Of a stretch of 64,000 bases of DNA, positions 44,388 to 59,334 are shown in pieces. The notes beneath the pieces are model-generated. The model searched no databases. It saw only the letters and a program-made list of their open reading frames with translations, and had not been told where the DNA came from. The position numbers and the translations under genes are program-made. The stretch's first letter is position 1. Every line of letters starts with the position of its first letter. The stretch is from positions 69,861,169-69,925,168 of the forward strand of contig OY759261.1 in NCBI GenBank assembly GCA_963662155.1, written 5' to 3'. The stretch is from Lamellibrachia columna. Lineage: Eukaryota > Annelida > Polychaeta > Sabellida > Siboglinidae.

Positions 44388-47300
44388 AATTAAATTAAGA
44401 TAGGAAGAAGGACAATGGGTATAATGGGTGTAAGAAAATGGAAAAAATTAAATTAAGATAGGAAGAACGACAATGAGTATAATGGGTGTAAGAAAATGGA
44501 AAAAAATTAAATTAAGATAGGAAGAAGGACAATGGGTATAATGGGTGTATGAAAATGGAAAACATTAAATTAAGATAGGAAGAAGGACAATGAGTATAAT
44601 GGGTGTAAGAAAATGGAAAAAATTAAATTAAGATAGGAAGAAGGACAATGGGTATAATGGGTGTAAGAAAATGGAAAAAAATAAATTAAGATAGGAAGAA
44701 GGACAATGAGTATAATGGGTGTAAGAAAATGGAAAAAATTAAATTAAGATAGGAAGAAGGACAATGGGTATAATGGGTGTAAGAAAATGGAAAAAATTAA
44801 ATTAAGATAGGAAGAAGGACAATGGGTATAATGGGTGTAAGAAAATGGAAAAAATTAAATTAAGATAGGAAGAAGGACAATGGGTATAATGGGTGTAAGA
44901 AAATGGAAAAAATTAAATTAAGATAGGAAGAAGGACAATGGGTATAATGGGTGTAAGAAAATGGAAAAAATTAAATTAAGATAGGAAGAAGGACAATGGG
45001 TATAATGGGTGTAAGAAAATGGAAAAAATTAAATTAAGATAGGAAGAAGGACAATGGGTATAATGGGTGTAAGAAAATGGAAAAAATTAAATTAAGATAG
45101 GAAGAAGGACAATGGGTATAATGGGTGTAAGAAAATGGAAAAAATTAAATTAAGATAGGAAGAAGGACAATGGGTATAATGGGTGTAAGAAAATGGAAAA
45201 AAATTAAATTAAGATAGGAAGAAGGACAATGGGTATAATGGGTGCACGAAAATGGAAAAAATTAAATTAAGATAGGAAGGACAATGGGTATAATGGGTGT
45301 ACGAAAATGGAAAAAAATTAAATCAAGATAGGAAGAAGGGCAATGGGTATAATGGGTGTAAGAAAATGGGAAAAATTAAATTAAGATAGGAAGAAGGACA
45401 ATGGGTATAATGGGTGTAAGAAAATGGAAAAAATTAAATTAAGATAGGAAGAAGGACAATGGGTATAATGGGTATAAGAAAATGGAAAAAAATTAAATTA
45501 AGATAGGAAGAAGGACAATGAGTATAATGGGTGTAAGAAAATGGAAAAAATTAAATTAAGATAGGAAGAAGGACAATGGGTATAATGGGTGTAAGAAAAT
45601 GGAAAAAAATTAAATTAAGATAGGAAGAAGGACAATGAGTATAATGGGTGTAAGAAAATGGAAAAAATTAAATTAAGATAGGAAGAAGGACAATGGGTAT
45701 AATGGGTGTAAGAAAATGGAAAAAATTAAATTAAGATAGGAAGAAGGACAATGAGTATAATGGGTGTAAGAAAATGGAAAAAATTAAATTAAGATAGGAA
45801 GAAGGACAATGGGTATAATGGGTGTAAGAAAATGGAAAAAATTAAATTAAGATAGGAAGAAGGACAATGGGTATAATGGGTGTAAGAAAATGGAAAAAAT
45901 TAAATTAAGATAGGAAGAAGGACAATGGGTATAATGGGTGTAAGAAAATGGAAAAAATTAAATTAAGATAGGAAGAAGGACAATGGGTATAATGGGTGTA
46001 AGAAAATGGAAAAAAATTAAATTAAGATAGGAAGAAGGACAATGGGTATAATGGGTGTACGAAAATGGAAAAAATTAAATTAAGATAGGAAGGACAATGG
46101 GTATAATGGGTGTACGAAAATGGAAAAAATTAAATCAAGATAGGAAGAAGGACAATGGGTATAATGGGTGTAAGAAAATGGGAAAAATTAAATTAAGATA
46201 GGAAGAAGGACAATGGGTATAATGGGTGTAAGAAAATGGAAAAAATTAAATTAAGATAGGAAGAAGGACAATGGGTATAATGGGTGTAAGAAAATGGAAA
46301 AAAATTAAATTAAGATAGGAAGAAGGACAATGGGTATAATGGGTGTATGAAAATGGAAAACATTAAATTAAGATAGGAAGAAGGACAATGAGTATAATGG
46401 GTGTAAGAAAATGGAAAAAATTAAATTAAGATAGGAAGAAGGACAATGGGTATAATGGGTGTAAGAAAATGGAAAAAATTAAATTAAGATAGGAAGAAGG
46501 ACAATAAGTATAATGGGTGTAAGAAAATGGAAAAAATTAAATTAAGATAGGAAGAAGGACAATGGGTATAATGGGTGTAAGAAAATGGAAAAAATTAAAT
46601 TAAGATAGGAAGAAAGACAATGGGTATAATGGGTGTAAGAAAATGGAAAAAATTAAATTAAGATAGGAAGAAGGACAATGGGTATAATGGGTGTAAGAAA
46701 ATGGAAAAAATTAAATTAAGATAGGAAGAAGGACAATGGGTATAATGGGTGTAAGAAAATGGAAAAAATTAAATTAAGATAGGAAGAAGGACAATGAGTA
46801 TAATGGGTGTAAGAAAATGGAAAAAATTAAATTAAGATAGGAAGAAGGACAATGGGTATAATGGGTGTAAGAAAATGGAAAAAATTAAATTAAGATAGGA
46901 AGAAGGACAATGGGTATAATGGGTGTAAGAAAATGGAAAAAATTAAATTAAGATAGGAAGAAGGACAATGGGTATAATGGGTGTAAGAAAATGGAAAAAA
47001 TTAAATTAAGATAGGAAGAAGGACAATGGGTATAATGGGTGTAAGAAAATGGAAAAAATTAAATTAAGATAGGAAGAAGGACAATGGGTATAATGGGTGT
47101 AAGAAAATGGAAAAAATTAAATTAAGATAGGAAGAAGGACAATGGGTATAATGGGTGTAAGAAAATGGAAAAAATTAAATTAAGATAGGAAGAAGGACAA
47201 TGGGTATAATGGGTGTAAGAAAATGGAAAAAATTAAATTAAGATAGGAAGAAGGACAATGGGTATAATGGGTGTAAGAAAATGGAAAAAAATTAAATTAA

Positions 47301-47512
47301 GATAGGAAGAAGGACAATGAGTATAATGGGTGTACGAAAATGGAAAAAATTAAATTAAGATAGGAAGGACAATGGGTATAATGGGTGTACGAAAATGGAA
47401 AAAAATTAAATCAAGATAGGAAGAAGGACAATGGGTATAATGGGTGTAAGAAAATGGGAAAAATTAAATTAAGATAGGAAGAAGGACAATGGGTATAATG
47501 GGTGTACGAAAA
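44388..47512. repeat. 58-bp satellite, about 54 copies, with higher-order structure
   Basis: The unit runs AATTAAATTAAGATAGGAAG, AAGGACAATGGGTATAATGG, GTGTAAGAAAATGGAAA. A distinctive variant trio (a 3-bp deletion giving GGAAGGACAATGG, ATCAAGATAGG, ATGGGAAAAATT) occurs at about 45271, 46084 and 47359, 14 and 22 units apart. A separate variant pair (GTGTATGAAAATGG with AAACATTAAATT) at 44543 and 46341 is exactly 31 units (1798 bp) apart. The array therefore grew by copying multi-unit blocks. Confidence 0.98.
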
Positions 47513-47985
47513 AAGGTGCAAGTAAACGAATGGGTGGATTGCGGATGTTTAAATCTTGTTCACCTGTCATAATACTATTAATAGGGCACTACAGTAAGAC
47601 TTTGCATGTAAATGCTTAGTTTATAGCAGGAGTACTGACAAACATAGCCAATTAGTCATTGATTAAAATTATCAGTCATTAACATTTAAAATGTCCTGAA
47701 AATTGGTCGATTTGACACGGAACAACCTCATTAATTATATAAAGTCATTGAAAATATCTCATATACAAAGATTCATTCACATCTTAGTCTGTCGAAATTG
47801 GTAATTTTGCATAATATGTGGTCCTTATTATTACGACTTTATCTATCATGTTTGTTAATTAGTTTTAGTAATTAGTTATATTAGTTAGTTAGCATTGAAT
47901 AATGTTATTTAATGCTCATGAATTACTAATTAGATAATGTTTATTACAATAATTATTGTTAAATTTGTATTAAAATTATCCATTA
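47513..47985. other. AT-rich spacer
   Basis: No ORF, RNA or recognised repeat. It contains short TTAGTAATTAGTTATATTAG-type AT-rich direct repeats near 47855-47895. Confidence 0.4.
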
Positions 47986-47987
47986 AC

Positions 47988-48142
47988 CAACAGGGTCAGG
48001 GTGGCTCTTATGAAGTTATGTTAGCGGCATACGTCATGCCTTAAAGGCTTAATAAGAGTCTCCCTGATCATACATTCATTTATATATATTTGCTGTATTT
48101 AATATGATCGTATGGTCAAATAAATGATTCTGATTCTATAAT
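47988..48142 (+). mobile_element. LINE 3' terminus with hairpin and TGATTC tail
   Basis: GGGTGGCTCTTATGAAG pairs imperfectly with CTTAATAAGAGTCTCCC about 30 bp later, forming a stem-loop. This is followed by CAAATAAATGATTCTGATTC. The combination of a terminal hairpin and a short ATTCTG microsatellite resembles the 3' ends of CR1-group LINEs. No coding part is attached. Confidence 0.55.
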
Positions 48143-49800
48143 TTTTACCTCGTTTTATATATCCTAAAAGCTTTGCTTTTGGTGTCGCAGATATCAGTAA
48201 TTCGTTAGTACCACGAAAACCTGCATGACCAATACAGTAAAAAAATTATCAAATTAAATAAATGCTTACCTGTTATACGGCCAGTACGAACAGCCGTCAT
48301 TTTGTGTCTGTTTTGAATTTCCGTGAACTGGGTGTTCTAGTAGAAGCTAGAACCGTTTCAACTGTCACTTCAACACCACCAGGCACCACCACGTCAACTC
48401 CGAAATCGTACAGTGGCAAACGTTTTGATCACACGGATTATGTCTGCTACATATTGAAATTTGGCGTTCATTAGCTCTGTCAATACAATAGACGTTCGTT
48501 CGATGCATCCTATGATTTAAAGCCACAATTCTAGAAATAGTCCGGCCTTGCTTAGGAGCACGTAGCTGATGCATCGTTACTGTTACTATGTATCAAAGCC
48601 AAAGTCGTTCCACAAATAGTGGCGAAACTAAAGATATTAGAATAAACAAGATGGATTACTTAAGCAGAAACCTGTTCAGCGAGATGACGCACGCGCTGGA
48701 ACGGCGCATTTTAGTCAGCAACGTCGCACAAGCAAGTATGTACCGATGTACAAGTATACTCACGTTGGCAGAAAAGGCTGCGCTGATAAATCTGCTACCG
48801 TTGATTTTTAAGTTGATTTTTAAATAAGTGCTGTCGTTACGGTTTTGTTCGGGTGAGACCATCTAGTCGTTGATTGGATCATACGCGCATGACTATTTTC
48901 GCAGCCAGCGTCTCCTTCTTGGTTCGTGTATTCAGTTTTCAATAAATTTTTTCACTAAAAACAACCTTTCTAATAATGTTTTGTACTGCACTGAAATAAC
49001 TGATAGGCACAACAAATGTAATATCATTATATAACATTGGCGATTGATTTAGATTAATGGTGACATGTAAAGCCTAAAGTAAAGAAAATATAAATTTTAT
49101 TAATATAGCTTTATTAGATCCGGAGATATTGCAATTTTAATATGAAAGAAATTCGGAAATGTTTTGTATCTTGTATAAAGACAAAATACTTTCATTGTTG
49201 TGTTTTCTTTCAATAAATGTAGGCCTATAATTAAAATGGCATAACTTTTTTATTTGTAAATATATTAATATTTTTTTCAGGATTTGCAAACATATTAATT
49301 GGAGTCATAAATGTACCTCACATATGCATGAATCATCAATATATAATACAAAGAACACCAAAATATTCTTACATGCTGACTTTGGTGAAATAACTGTTGG
49401 AGAAATGTACAGAAAAAAGACAATGTCATTGCATAAATATCACACAATTTATGATATATTCTGAGATTTTGTAATTTCCTGCATGTACACTACACTGAAG
49501 GCTAGTGTTTGTGTCGGAATCACAGGATTTCACTGCTGAACCCGACATTTCTCGTGTCGAATGGATGTCTGATGCGAGATTCTACATTATTCCATCTGGG
49601 AGCCAAGTGCTTGACGATTATTCATTAAATGCTGAATGTTGCAATGTTCACAGCTCACTGTTTCGTAAATCCATGCCGGTGAAGTGTGTCACTGTTCACA
49701 GTACACTGTATGCTGAGGGTAGCAATATTTACAATTAACTGTCTTATAAATCCTGGAATAAAAAGCAGTCCTATACCATATATGTTCAACCTATATACAT
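48143..49800. other. Intergenic, short unrecognised ORFs
   Basis: Open frames at 48262-48474(+), 48365-48574(-), 48588-48827(+) and 49505-49738(+) show no recognisable domain. A possible old transposase origin for the 48260-48830 region is only an impression. Confidence 0.35.
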
Positions 49801-49801
49801 G

Positions 49802-49803
<2 letters not shown>

Positions 49804-49847
<44 letters not shown>

Positions 49848-49901
49848 CATACATACATACATACATACATACATACATACATACATACATACATACATAC
49901 A

Positions 49902-49937
<36 letters not shown>

Positions 49938-49943
49938 TATATC
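49804..49943. repeat. (TA)n-(CATA)n-(TA)n compound microsatellite
   Basis: (TA) about 19, then about 22 CATA units, then (TA) about 7. It directly abuts the transposon-end-like motif at 49944. Confidence 0.97.
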
Positions 49944-49980
49944 GGGCGGATCCAGGGTTTAGAAAAAGGGGGGTCCAAGG
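49944..49980 (+). mobile_element. DNA-transposon end-like motif
   Basis: CGGGCGGATCCAGGGTTTAG then AAAAAGGGGGGTCCAAGG. The same parts (GGCGGATCCAG and AGGGGGGTCC) occur at 53248-53297 in inverted arrangement and, truncated, at 52510-52545. GGCGGATCCAG-type ends with a G-rich inner part are seen at termini of hAT-like transposons in many animals, from memory. All three sites abut long dinucleotide repeats. Confidence 0.5.
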
Positions 49981-50028
49981 TAATAATTATCTGAAGCGCC
50001 GAAGGCGCGAAACGAGGCGTGAAGCGCC

Positions 50029-50612
50029 TCGGGGTGTGTGTGGTAGGGAGTATCCCCAGTCCTACCTCGCGCTGTGTGGTAGGAGAGTATCCCCCGTCCT
50101 ACATCGGAGTGTGTGTGGTAGGGGAGTATCCCCCGTCCTACCTCGGGGTGTGTGTGTGTGTGGTAGGGGAGTATCCCCCGTCCTACCTCGGGGTGTGTGT
50201 GGTAGGGGAGTATCCCCCGTCCTACATCGAGGTGTGTGTGGTTAGGGGAGTATCCCCCGTCCTACCTCGGGGTGTGTGTGGTTAGGGGAGTATCCCCCGT
50301 CCTACATCGGGGTGTGTGTGGTAGGGGAGTATCCATCGTCCTACCTGTGTGTGTGGTAGGGGAGTATCCCACGTCCTACATCGGGGTGTGTGTGGTAGGG
50401 GAGTATCCCCCGTCCTACCTCGGGTTTGTGTGGTAGGGGAGTATCCTCCGTCCTACCTCGGGGTGTGTGTGGTAGGGGAGTATCCCCCGTCCTACCTCGG
50501 GGTGTGTGTGGTAGGAGAGTATCCCCCGTCCTACCTCGGGGTGTGTGTGGTAGGGGAGTATCCCCCGTCCTACCTCGGGGTGTGTGTGGGAGGGGAGTAT
50601 CCCCGTCCTACC
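50029..50612. repeat. 39-bp minisatellite, about 15 copies
   Basis: The unit holds GGGGTGTGTGTGGTAGGGGA and GTATCCCCCGTCCTACCTC. One unit has extra GT repeats (50147-50161), one is shortened near 50345. The complementary GGTAGGGGAGTAT and ATCCCCCGTCCTACC halves could pair, so single strands may form hairpins. Confidence 0.96.
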
Positions 50613-51579
<967 letters not shown>

Positions 51580-52192
51580 ATATAATAACAGTGAGTGCAA
51601 ACTGGTAGATTAAAACGTTTCCTGATACCTTTGAGCCATGTAAATTAAAATGCATCATAGAAACATACACCATAGAAAGAGAAACAGTATGACATTACTA
51701 ATTGACGTTGTGTACTTATATTACAAAACCCAAAAATGTAAATGTAGTGCTTAGTATATGCGCCTTTCATGCCATAGTTCTGAATTCAAGACGCAAACCG
51801 GACACGGTACATCTGGTGCTTGGCGATAAAGTTCTGAAAAGGTTAACTAGTTGAATGAGACCTCAACAGGACGTAACATTCTAACCACAATATAATTATG
51901 AAGTCTATAGTCAGTTAATAGAACGTTGCTGGTGCTGGAAACAACTAGATACTAGAAACTCTGTTTATATCAGCTGTGTTTTAATAACTGTTGTTCAACT
52001 GTGTGTGCGCGTTTGCGTGTACATATGTGCGTACGTGTGCGTACGTGTGCGCGGATGCACGGGTGTTGTACGTGTAATTTTTTTAAACATTTACAACATA
52101 AAGATACAAAATCAAGTGAAAATTGTTTTTTTTAAACATTCTGCACGATAGGATTTCTGGCCATTCCTTGGACGGCAACCGCATCAACCCGG

Positions 52193-52248
52193 AATACCTG
52201 GCTGCAATGAGAAAGAGGGCTTACTCATTGCAGCCAGGTATTTTTTTT
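52193..52248. other. Perfect 19-bp hairpin followed by T8
   Basis: AATACCTGGCTGCAATGAG (52193-52211) and its exact reverse complement (52224-52242) flank a 12-nt loop, AAAGAGGGCTTA. The right arm runs into TTTTTTTT (52241-52248). A stem this long without mismatch is unlikely by chance and unlike the tandem repeats around it. The T-run would stop RNA polymerase III if the hairpin were transcribed rightwards. No A- or B-box is evident nearby. It could also be a recent small inverted duplication. Confidence 0.9.
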
Positions 52249-52504
52249 CGCGGGGAGACATGGTCATACATGAGGTGGGCGTGTGTGTGCGTGCGTGCTT
52301 GGGTGCGTGTGTATACGTCACCGTTAATGCTAAGAATAACTTTGGGGATACGCTGGAAGCCAAGTATAATATCGCCTGTGCTAGATCAGTGTCTGAAAAC
52401 GTCGGCCTGCTACTAAAGTATTCGTACGTAGTAGAATTTTTACCTTGTGTTGTTTCTTGGCAATGCCTTTGTCCCCCGTTGACATGCAATTGCAATGGAT
52501 TTTT

Positions 52505-52779
<275 letters not shown>

Positions 52780-52862
52780 TTATATTAATATGTATATATA
52801 CATAATATATAAAATGTATATGTTTTATTGTTGCATCAATTGCACTATGATGTCTACTTTAA

Positions 52863-52968
52863 ATTCGTACGTGCAGAATGATGTATTCGTACGTGCAAAC
52901 CTATGTATTCGTACTTGCAAACCTATGTATTCGTACGTGCAAACCTACATAATCGTACGTGCAAACCT
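52863..52968. repeat. 22-bp repeat, five copies
   Basis: ATTCGTACGTGCAAACCTAT plus GT. Each unit has the palindrome CGTACG or a one-base variant. Confidence 0.92.
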
Positions 52969-53247
52969 TTCTTTCTTCCCTTTTCCACACAGATGCGTGT
53001 AGGCTGATGGCCATTGTAGGGATTGGATTGATATACTAAGGATTCTCTGTTGTTGTTCATGTGTTGTTTTAGAAGTGAGGACTGGCTTGTGTTGTGGTCG
53101 TTTATAAATATACTTCACTGTAAATCATTGTTACAGGGTCTTTGTTAAGACTTGAATAAACTGTTCAAGAGGCATCAGTGTGTTCTCCTTCCGTGACCTT
53201 GCTAATAACAAAGGAACCCCTCCTACGTGTCGAGTCGTCTCGTGACA

Positions 53248-53425
<178 letters not shown>

Positions 53426-53568
53426 ACAATGGATAGTTTAACTATATATTACTGATGAATATTATGTGAATAACAGAGCAAGAGAGGCTTAATGAGTATA
53501 ATTATTGCTATTATACCTCGTTTTTGATAGAACATGCTGTAATGGGGAGCATCGCAGATACCTTGCAG

Positions 53569-53768
<200 letters not shown>

Positions 53769-53926
53769 GCTATCTGAATGTTCTCTCTCTTTTTTCCAAT
53801 CTGTGCTTTTCTCACACTCTCATTCAAATCCAAGATTACTACACGATGACTTATTTAGTATGGCGGTGAAAGTGTGTACACAGTGAGCTAAACTGACATT
53901 CGTATAACCGTATCCACTGCTTAACT

Positions 53927-54232
<306 letters not shown>

Positions 54233-54661
54233 CACTAAAGTTCAAACAGTTAGAAGAAAATATTTATGTTAAAGAATGGGATTACATCTGCTGCGTAGTA
54301 TTTAGAGTAAAGCGGTTACCAAGCATATCACCACCTATTGGCTGGTGCCAAATACCACTAATGCCAGCAATGGTCACTCGGGGGAGCCACCACATTGACC
54401 AACCATGACATCGTTCCCCAGATTTCTTTGAATCCGTCCACGGATTGCACTAAGACAACAAAAGTTGTTTCCTCACGGTATCACACAAAAATGGCCACTA
54501 AACCTCAACCCTCCAGCCAAACCAATTAAGATAATACAAATATAGTAACAACACGTAATGCAGGCATTTTCAGTTAATCTATACATCGGCCCAATTAATC
54601 CAAATACAACAATATAATTTACAGCATCCGTCCACCTGATGCTACTATAAGGTGCCATAAC

Positions 54662-55135
54662 TAGTCTGATGCGGGCTAATGCCCTGTCTCCACATGGAGC
54701 AAACATCATTGTAACCTAACTACACAAATACTACTACACCCCGGAGTACATGAGCCTGTAGATTACTCTGATGTGGGCTAACACCCTGTCTCCATAAGTA
54801 GCAAGCATCATTGTAACCTAACTACACAAATACTACTACACCCTGGACTACATGAACCTTAAGATTACTCTGATGTGGGCTAACACCCTGTCTCCATAAG
54901 TAGCAAGCATCATTGTAACCTAACTACACAAATACTACTACACCCTGGACTACATGAACCTTTAGATTACTCTGATGTGGGCTAACGCCCTGTCTCCATA
55001 AGTAGCAAGCATCATTGTAACCTAACTACACAAATACTACTACACCCCGGAGTACATGAGCCTGTAGATTACTCTGATGTGGGCTAACACCCTGTCTCCA
55101 CAAGGAGCAGACATCAATGTAACCTGCCTACAGAA
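54662..55135. repeat. 102-bp tandem repeat, about 4.5 copies
   Basis: The unit contains ACTCTGATGTGGGCTAACAC, CCTGTCTCCATAAGTAGCAA and ACACAAATACTACTACACCC. TACACAAATA starts at 54721, 54823, 54925 and 55027, exactly 102 bp apart. A degraded partial unit continues to about 55195, next to the SGNH-like ORF. Confidence 0.95.
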
Positions 55136-55199
55136 CGGTTATTAATATGGCAGTCGTTCTGATATGGGCCAACAAGGAGCAAACATCATCATTGCGTTT

Positions 55200-55733
55200 C
55201 TAGCAGAGAGGGAGAAACTTCAACACTGCCTGTCGCAGGCCCCGGTCATACCTTAGCTGGCCCTCCTCCGTAAGATGACACCCGTTCTCACAAATGTATT
55301 TTGGTAAATTTACCCGAGTCTGGGAAAACATGCGGACATTAACTTGTTGGAGGATCCTAGTGTTCAGAGACACCCCACCATGATTCCCTATGGATGTCCG
55401 CTGAACTACTGACAGAAAAACAACCACTTTGGGAAACACGTTATAACAATCCAACACCCCTAAAAACCTCAGGGCATTGTCCACCACCTCGGCGACAGAT
55501 GTGTCAACTGGGCCAAGGTCGTTGGACCCGACATCCACAACCAAAAGGTCAGGCTGACGGCCACACGCCAAGATATGCTTCATGTACCCACCGGGGTTGG
55601 TTAGAATTCTGCGATATGACAGACCGCCCTGACCATAGCTAAACAGCTCGCACTTGGCCTCCAGGCCGATGGTCTGCGAGAGTGACTCGACTCGGTGCTT
55701 GGACCGACTGGACAGTCGCTTGACAAACGAATG
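55200..55733 (-). pseudogene. SGNH/GDSL hydrolase-like domain, probably from a retroelement
   Basis: Minus-strand translation from about 55733: HSFVKRLSSRSKHRVESLSQ, then FSYGQGGLSYRRILTNPGG with the block II glycine, PDLLVVDVGSNDLGP with the block III GxND motif, FPKVVVFLSVVQRTS, and near the C-terminus ENGCHLTEEGQLRYDRGL with the block V histidine. About 175 codons remain to the stop at 55200. SGNH folds hydrolyse esters, and such domains occur inside ORFs of several animal retroelements (family knowledge). The block I GDS serine region is broken by a TGA just upstream (55734), and no RT or recombinase neighbours it. Flanking tandem repeats on both sides fit a mobile-element origin. Confidence 0.65.
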
Positions 55734-55809
55734 TCAAAACAAACATACCATTGGCTTGTCATCCGCCATCACCCACTCTACACGTCCGGTGACAGTGATC
55801 TCATGTATT

Positions 55810-56035
55810 GGCGACCATCCAAGTCCCGCTGCTGCAGGCAACTACCTTAACACTGTCTCCACCTGAAAACGGAAACTAGCGTAAGCATAACGCTAGATTG
55901 TAGTGGCAAATGCCATGTCCCGCCCGCGCAGGCAACTACCTCGGCACCTTATCTGCACCTATAAAAAAAAAATACAATGCTAAATGTTAGTGGCGTAAGC
56001 CATGTCCCGCAACTGGCAGGCAACTACATACGGCC
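55810..56035. repeat. Three imperfect copies of a roughly 100-bp repeat
   Basis: CAGGCAACTACCTTAACACT, CAGGCAACTACCTCGGCACC and CAGGCAACTACATACGG each follow a GTCCCGC motif; two copies also share TAGTGGC...GCCATGTCCCGC. Confidence 0.75.
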
Positions 56036-56204
56036 CCAATTTATGGACCAATCGACGGAAACGATGAGATAGTGCAATGGTTTTATACATATATGTACAT
56101 ACAAAGGTACATACAGAGGTTTCATTCAGAGGTACATTCCAAGGTACGTTTAGAGAGTGACAGACAAAGAGTGGCACAGGTAAATATAGATACATAGAAA
56201 AACA

Positions 56205-57028
56205 GAGAGTGACAACGTGACAGGGAGACAGAGAGTGACAATGTGACAGGGAGACAGAGAGTGACAATGTGACAGGGAGACAGAGAGTGACAACGTGACA
56301 GGGAGACAGAGAGTGACAATGTGACAGGGAGACAGAGAGTGACAACGTGACAGGGAGACAGAGAGTGACAACGTGACAGGGATACAGAGAGTGACAACGT
56401 GACAGGGATACAGAGAGTGACAACGTGACAGGGATACAGAGAGTGACAACGTGACAGGGATACAGAGAGTGACAACGTGACAGGGATACAGAGAGTGACA
56501 ATGTGACAGGGAGACAGAGAGTGACAACGTGACAGGGAGTGACAACGTGACAGGGAGACAGAAAGTGACAACGTGATAGGGAGAAAGAGAGTGACAACGT
56601 GACAGGGAGACAGAGAGTGACAGTGTGACAGGGATACAGAGAGTGACAACGTGACAGGGAGACAGAGAGTGACAACGTGACAGGGATACAGAGAGTGACA
56701 ACGTGACAGGGATACAGAGAGTGACAACGTGACAGGGAGACAGAGAGTGACAACGTGACAGGGAGACAGAGAGTGACAGGGAGACAGAGAGTGACAATGT
56801 GACAGGGAGACAGAGAGTGACAACGTGACAGGGAGACAGAGAGTGACAACGTGACAGGGATACAGAGAGTGACAACGTGACAGGGATACAGAGAGTGACA
56901 ACGTGACAGGGAGACAGAGAGTGACAACGTGACAGGGAGACAGAGAGTGACAACGTGACAGGGAGACAGAGAGTGACAACGTGACAGGGATACAGAGAGT
57001 GACAACGTGACAGGGAGACAGACAGAGC
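56205..57028. repeat. 26-bp satellite, about 31 copies
   Basis: The unit is GACAACGTGACAGGGAGACA followed by GAGAGT, with a G/T variant (GGGAGACAG versus GGGATACAG) and ACGTG/ATGTG variants in blocks. 26 bp rotates the frame, but all three minus-strand frames are open, giving 320-395-codon artefactual ORFs (VTLSLSVSLSRCH). Confidence 0.97.
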
Positions 57029-57287
57029 GTGAAAGAGAGACATACAGAATGACAGCACAGACAATAGGAATTCCTGCATTGGTCTGTGTGGGCTGCAGGC
57101 ACAACAAAGCACCCGGAGTTATTGCTAGTGCTGACATGCTCAGAGACACACGTGACTCAATGTGCACCGATGTAGATTTACCCTGTTACGGTTGACTCCA
57201 ACGCCACCGTTAGGACTTCACTGTGTACACTGTGGTAAACACTATTTTAGGAATATATAGAATGTTAATCATTGTGATATCAATTAA

Positions 57288-57625
<338 letters not shown>

Positions 57626-59230
57626 AATTAAATTATTTATTTATTATATATAATAGTAACATATTATAGTTTCGTTTTCATTAATTTTAACTATTTACAC
57701 ATACAAGATATTTTACTAGTAAAATTTTTTAATTTTTACAAATTAGAAGTTATAATGAGTATGATTTTATTTATAATGTATGCACCAGTGTGCAACGCCC
57801 CAGAACAATTATTTGGATGGGACGCTATAAAAACAAATATTAGTATTGTCATTACCGCATGTATGACTAAGATGCGTCCGGGTTTAAAGTTTGCCCGAGT
57901 TCGATGTCAACGCGGCGTAGCAGGCGTCTCACATCCGGCCTCACAGCGCGGTTCTCGCACAATGGTTGATTTGTCACTGTACGGCTCTGAGCCTTTTTTC
58001 TGAGCCGTCTGCGCGTCACATCACCACCGGGTCTTTTACTATGTTGGAAGCCGCACTGTAAACAATTGGACAGTGTAGCATTGTCTTGACAGGCCCACGA
58101 ATGTCGAACGACCCTTTGCAGAAAAATATCTTTTAGTTAGAATTATTATAGAATAGTTCATAGGATTTTTTGGACGCAACTGCGTATAATTCAGAAAATA
58201 TTTTATAGAATTTTTCTAGAATTTCTGTAGAATATTTTATAGAACATTATATAGCATATTTGCGGTCGTAGCTATATAATTGATTTGTTTCAATAGTCTT
58301 ATATACAATATTCTGCTGTGCTGACATAAACTATTTCTGTTGAATTTGTAGTATTCTATACGTTTTCCATAAAAAAATTATACCATACTTTGCAGAAGTA
58401 TATGGATTCCTATATATTTCTATGTATATTTTTTATTTAATTCTATATATTTTTGCAAAGGGGTTTGCCTAAAAGTTCTCGCTCGGTTGTAACCTTAACG
58501 GCATTTCGAAAACAAATAAAAATTTATTTAGTTTATTTACCAGTTGTAATATATACAGAGATATGCCAAATGGCTAATAACGACCAATAGTAATGTCAAT
58601 GGGTGCCACACTAGGACAAAACACCTAATGTTATAATATGGATAAAGGGTTAGAATGTTATCGTAATAATTTTGTTCACAAAAGGCTCTCGCGAGCCTAC
58701 AGGGTGGAGTAGTGTTTTAGCCAGGAAATCAATACCTGCATCTACAGAAAAATGCCACGCGTAATGTCAGTTAGTGTAGCAGTAACAAAAGAAAACAATT
58801 TAATATGGTTAAATGAGTACAACTATGTGAGGCAGGTGTATTCATATGGGCCACATCCGTGGGCTGAATGGGATAAAACTAAAGCGCCATAAAAAGTGGG
58901 CGAAGCTACTACGTTGGAATGTCTGTCATTCCAGAATTACCTTTTGGTAGTAAAACAAAGTGGTACTTATGGCAATTTGTCTCCCCCCCCAATAAATAAA
59001 AATATTTCGATCAACCTACATGGCTCGCATTAATTTGTTCGTCTCCACCGGAGGTCCAACTTGGGGAAACACACCTGATCGTTAGTTGTCCACTTGTTCG
59101 CCTGACCACGACCTAGGTCACTGTCCTGTCACACTGGTCACATTACTTCCTTCGTCCTTTCATATTGACCACATCGACATGCAAACATTGGTCAGTAGGC
59201 ACGCATGAATGCAGGCAGGAACTCACAGAC
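57626..59230. other. AT-rich intergenic stretch
   Basis: No recognised gene. An 82-codon frame at 57755-58003 has no family match. Around 58140-58270, short ATAGAATTTT/ATAGAATATTTT-like repeats occur. Confidence 0.4.
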
Positions 59231-59258
59231 GCACGCACGCACGCACGCACGCACACAG

Positions 59259-59308
<50 letters not shown>
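59229..59308. repeat. (ACGC)n(CA)n
   Basis: ACGCACGC blocks interrupted by ACACAGGC, ending in about 15 CA units. Confidence 0.93.
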
Positions 59309-59310
<2 letters not shown>

Positions 59311-59334
59311 TATGTCTGTTATGATGACACACTA

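Noticed and set aside
52300..52360. YVTVNAKNNFGDT translation resembling the last strand of a fibronectin III or Ig domain
   Set aside because: Too short, no supporting upstream domain, no convincing splice sites.
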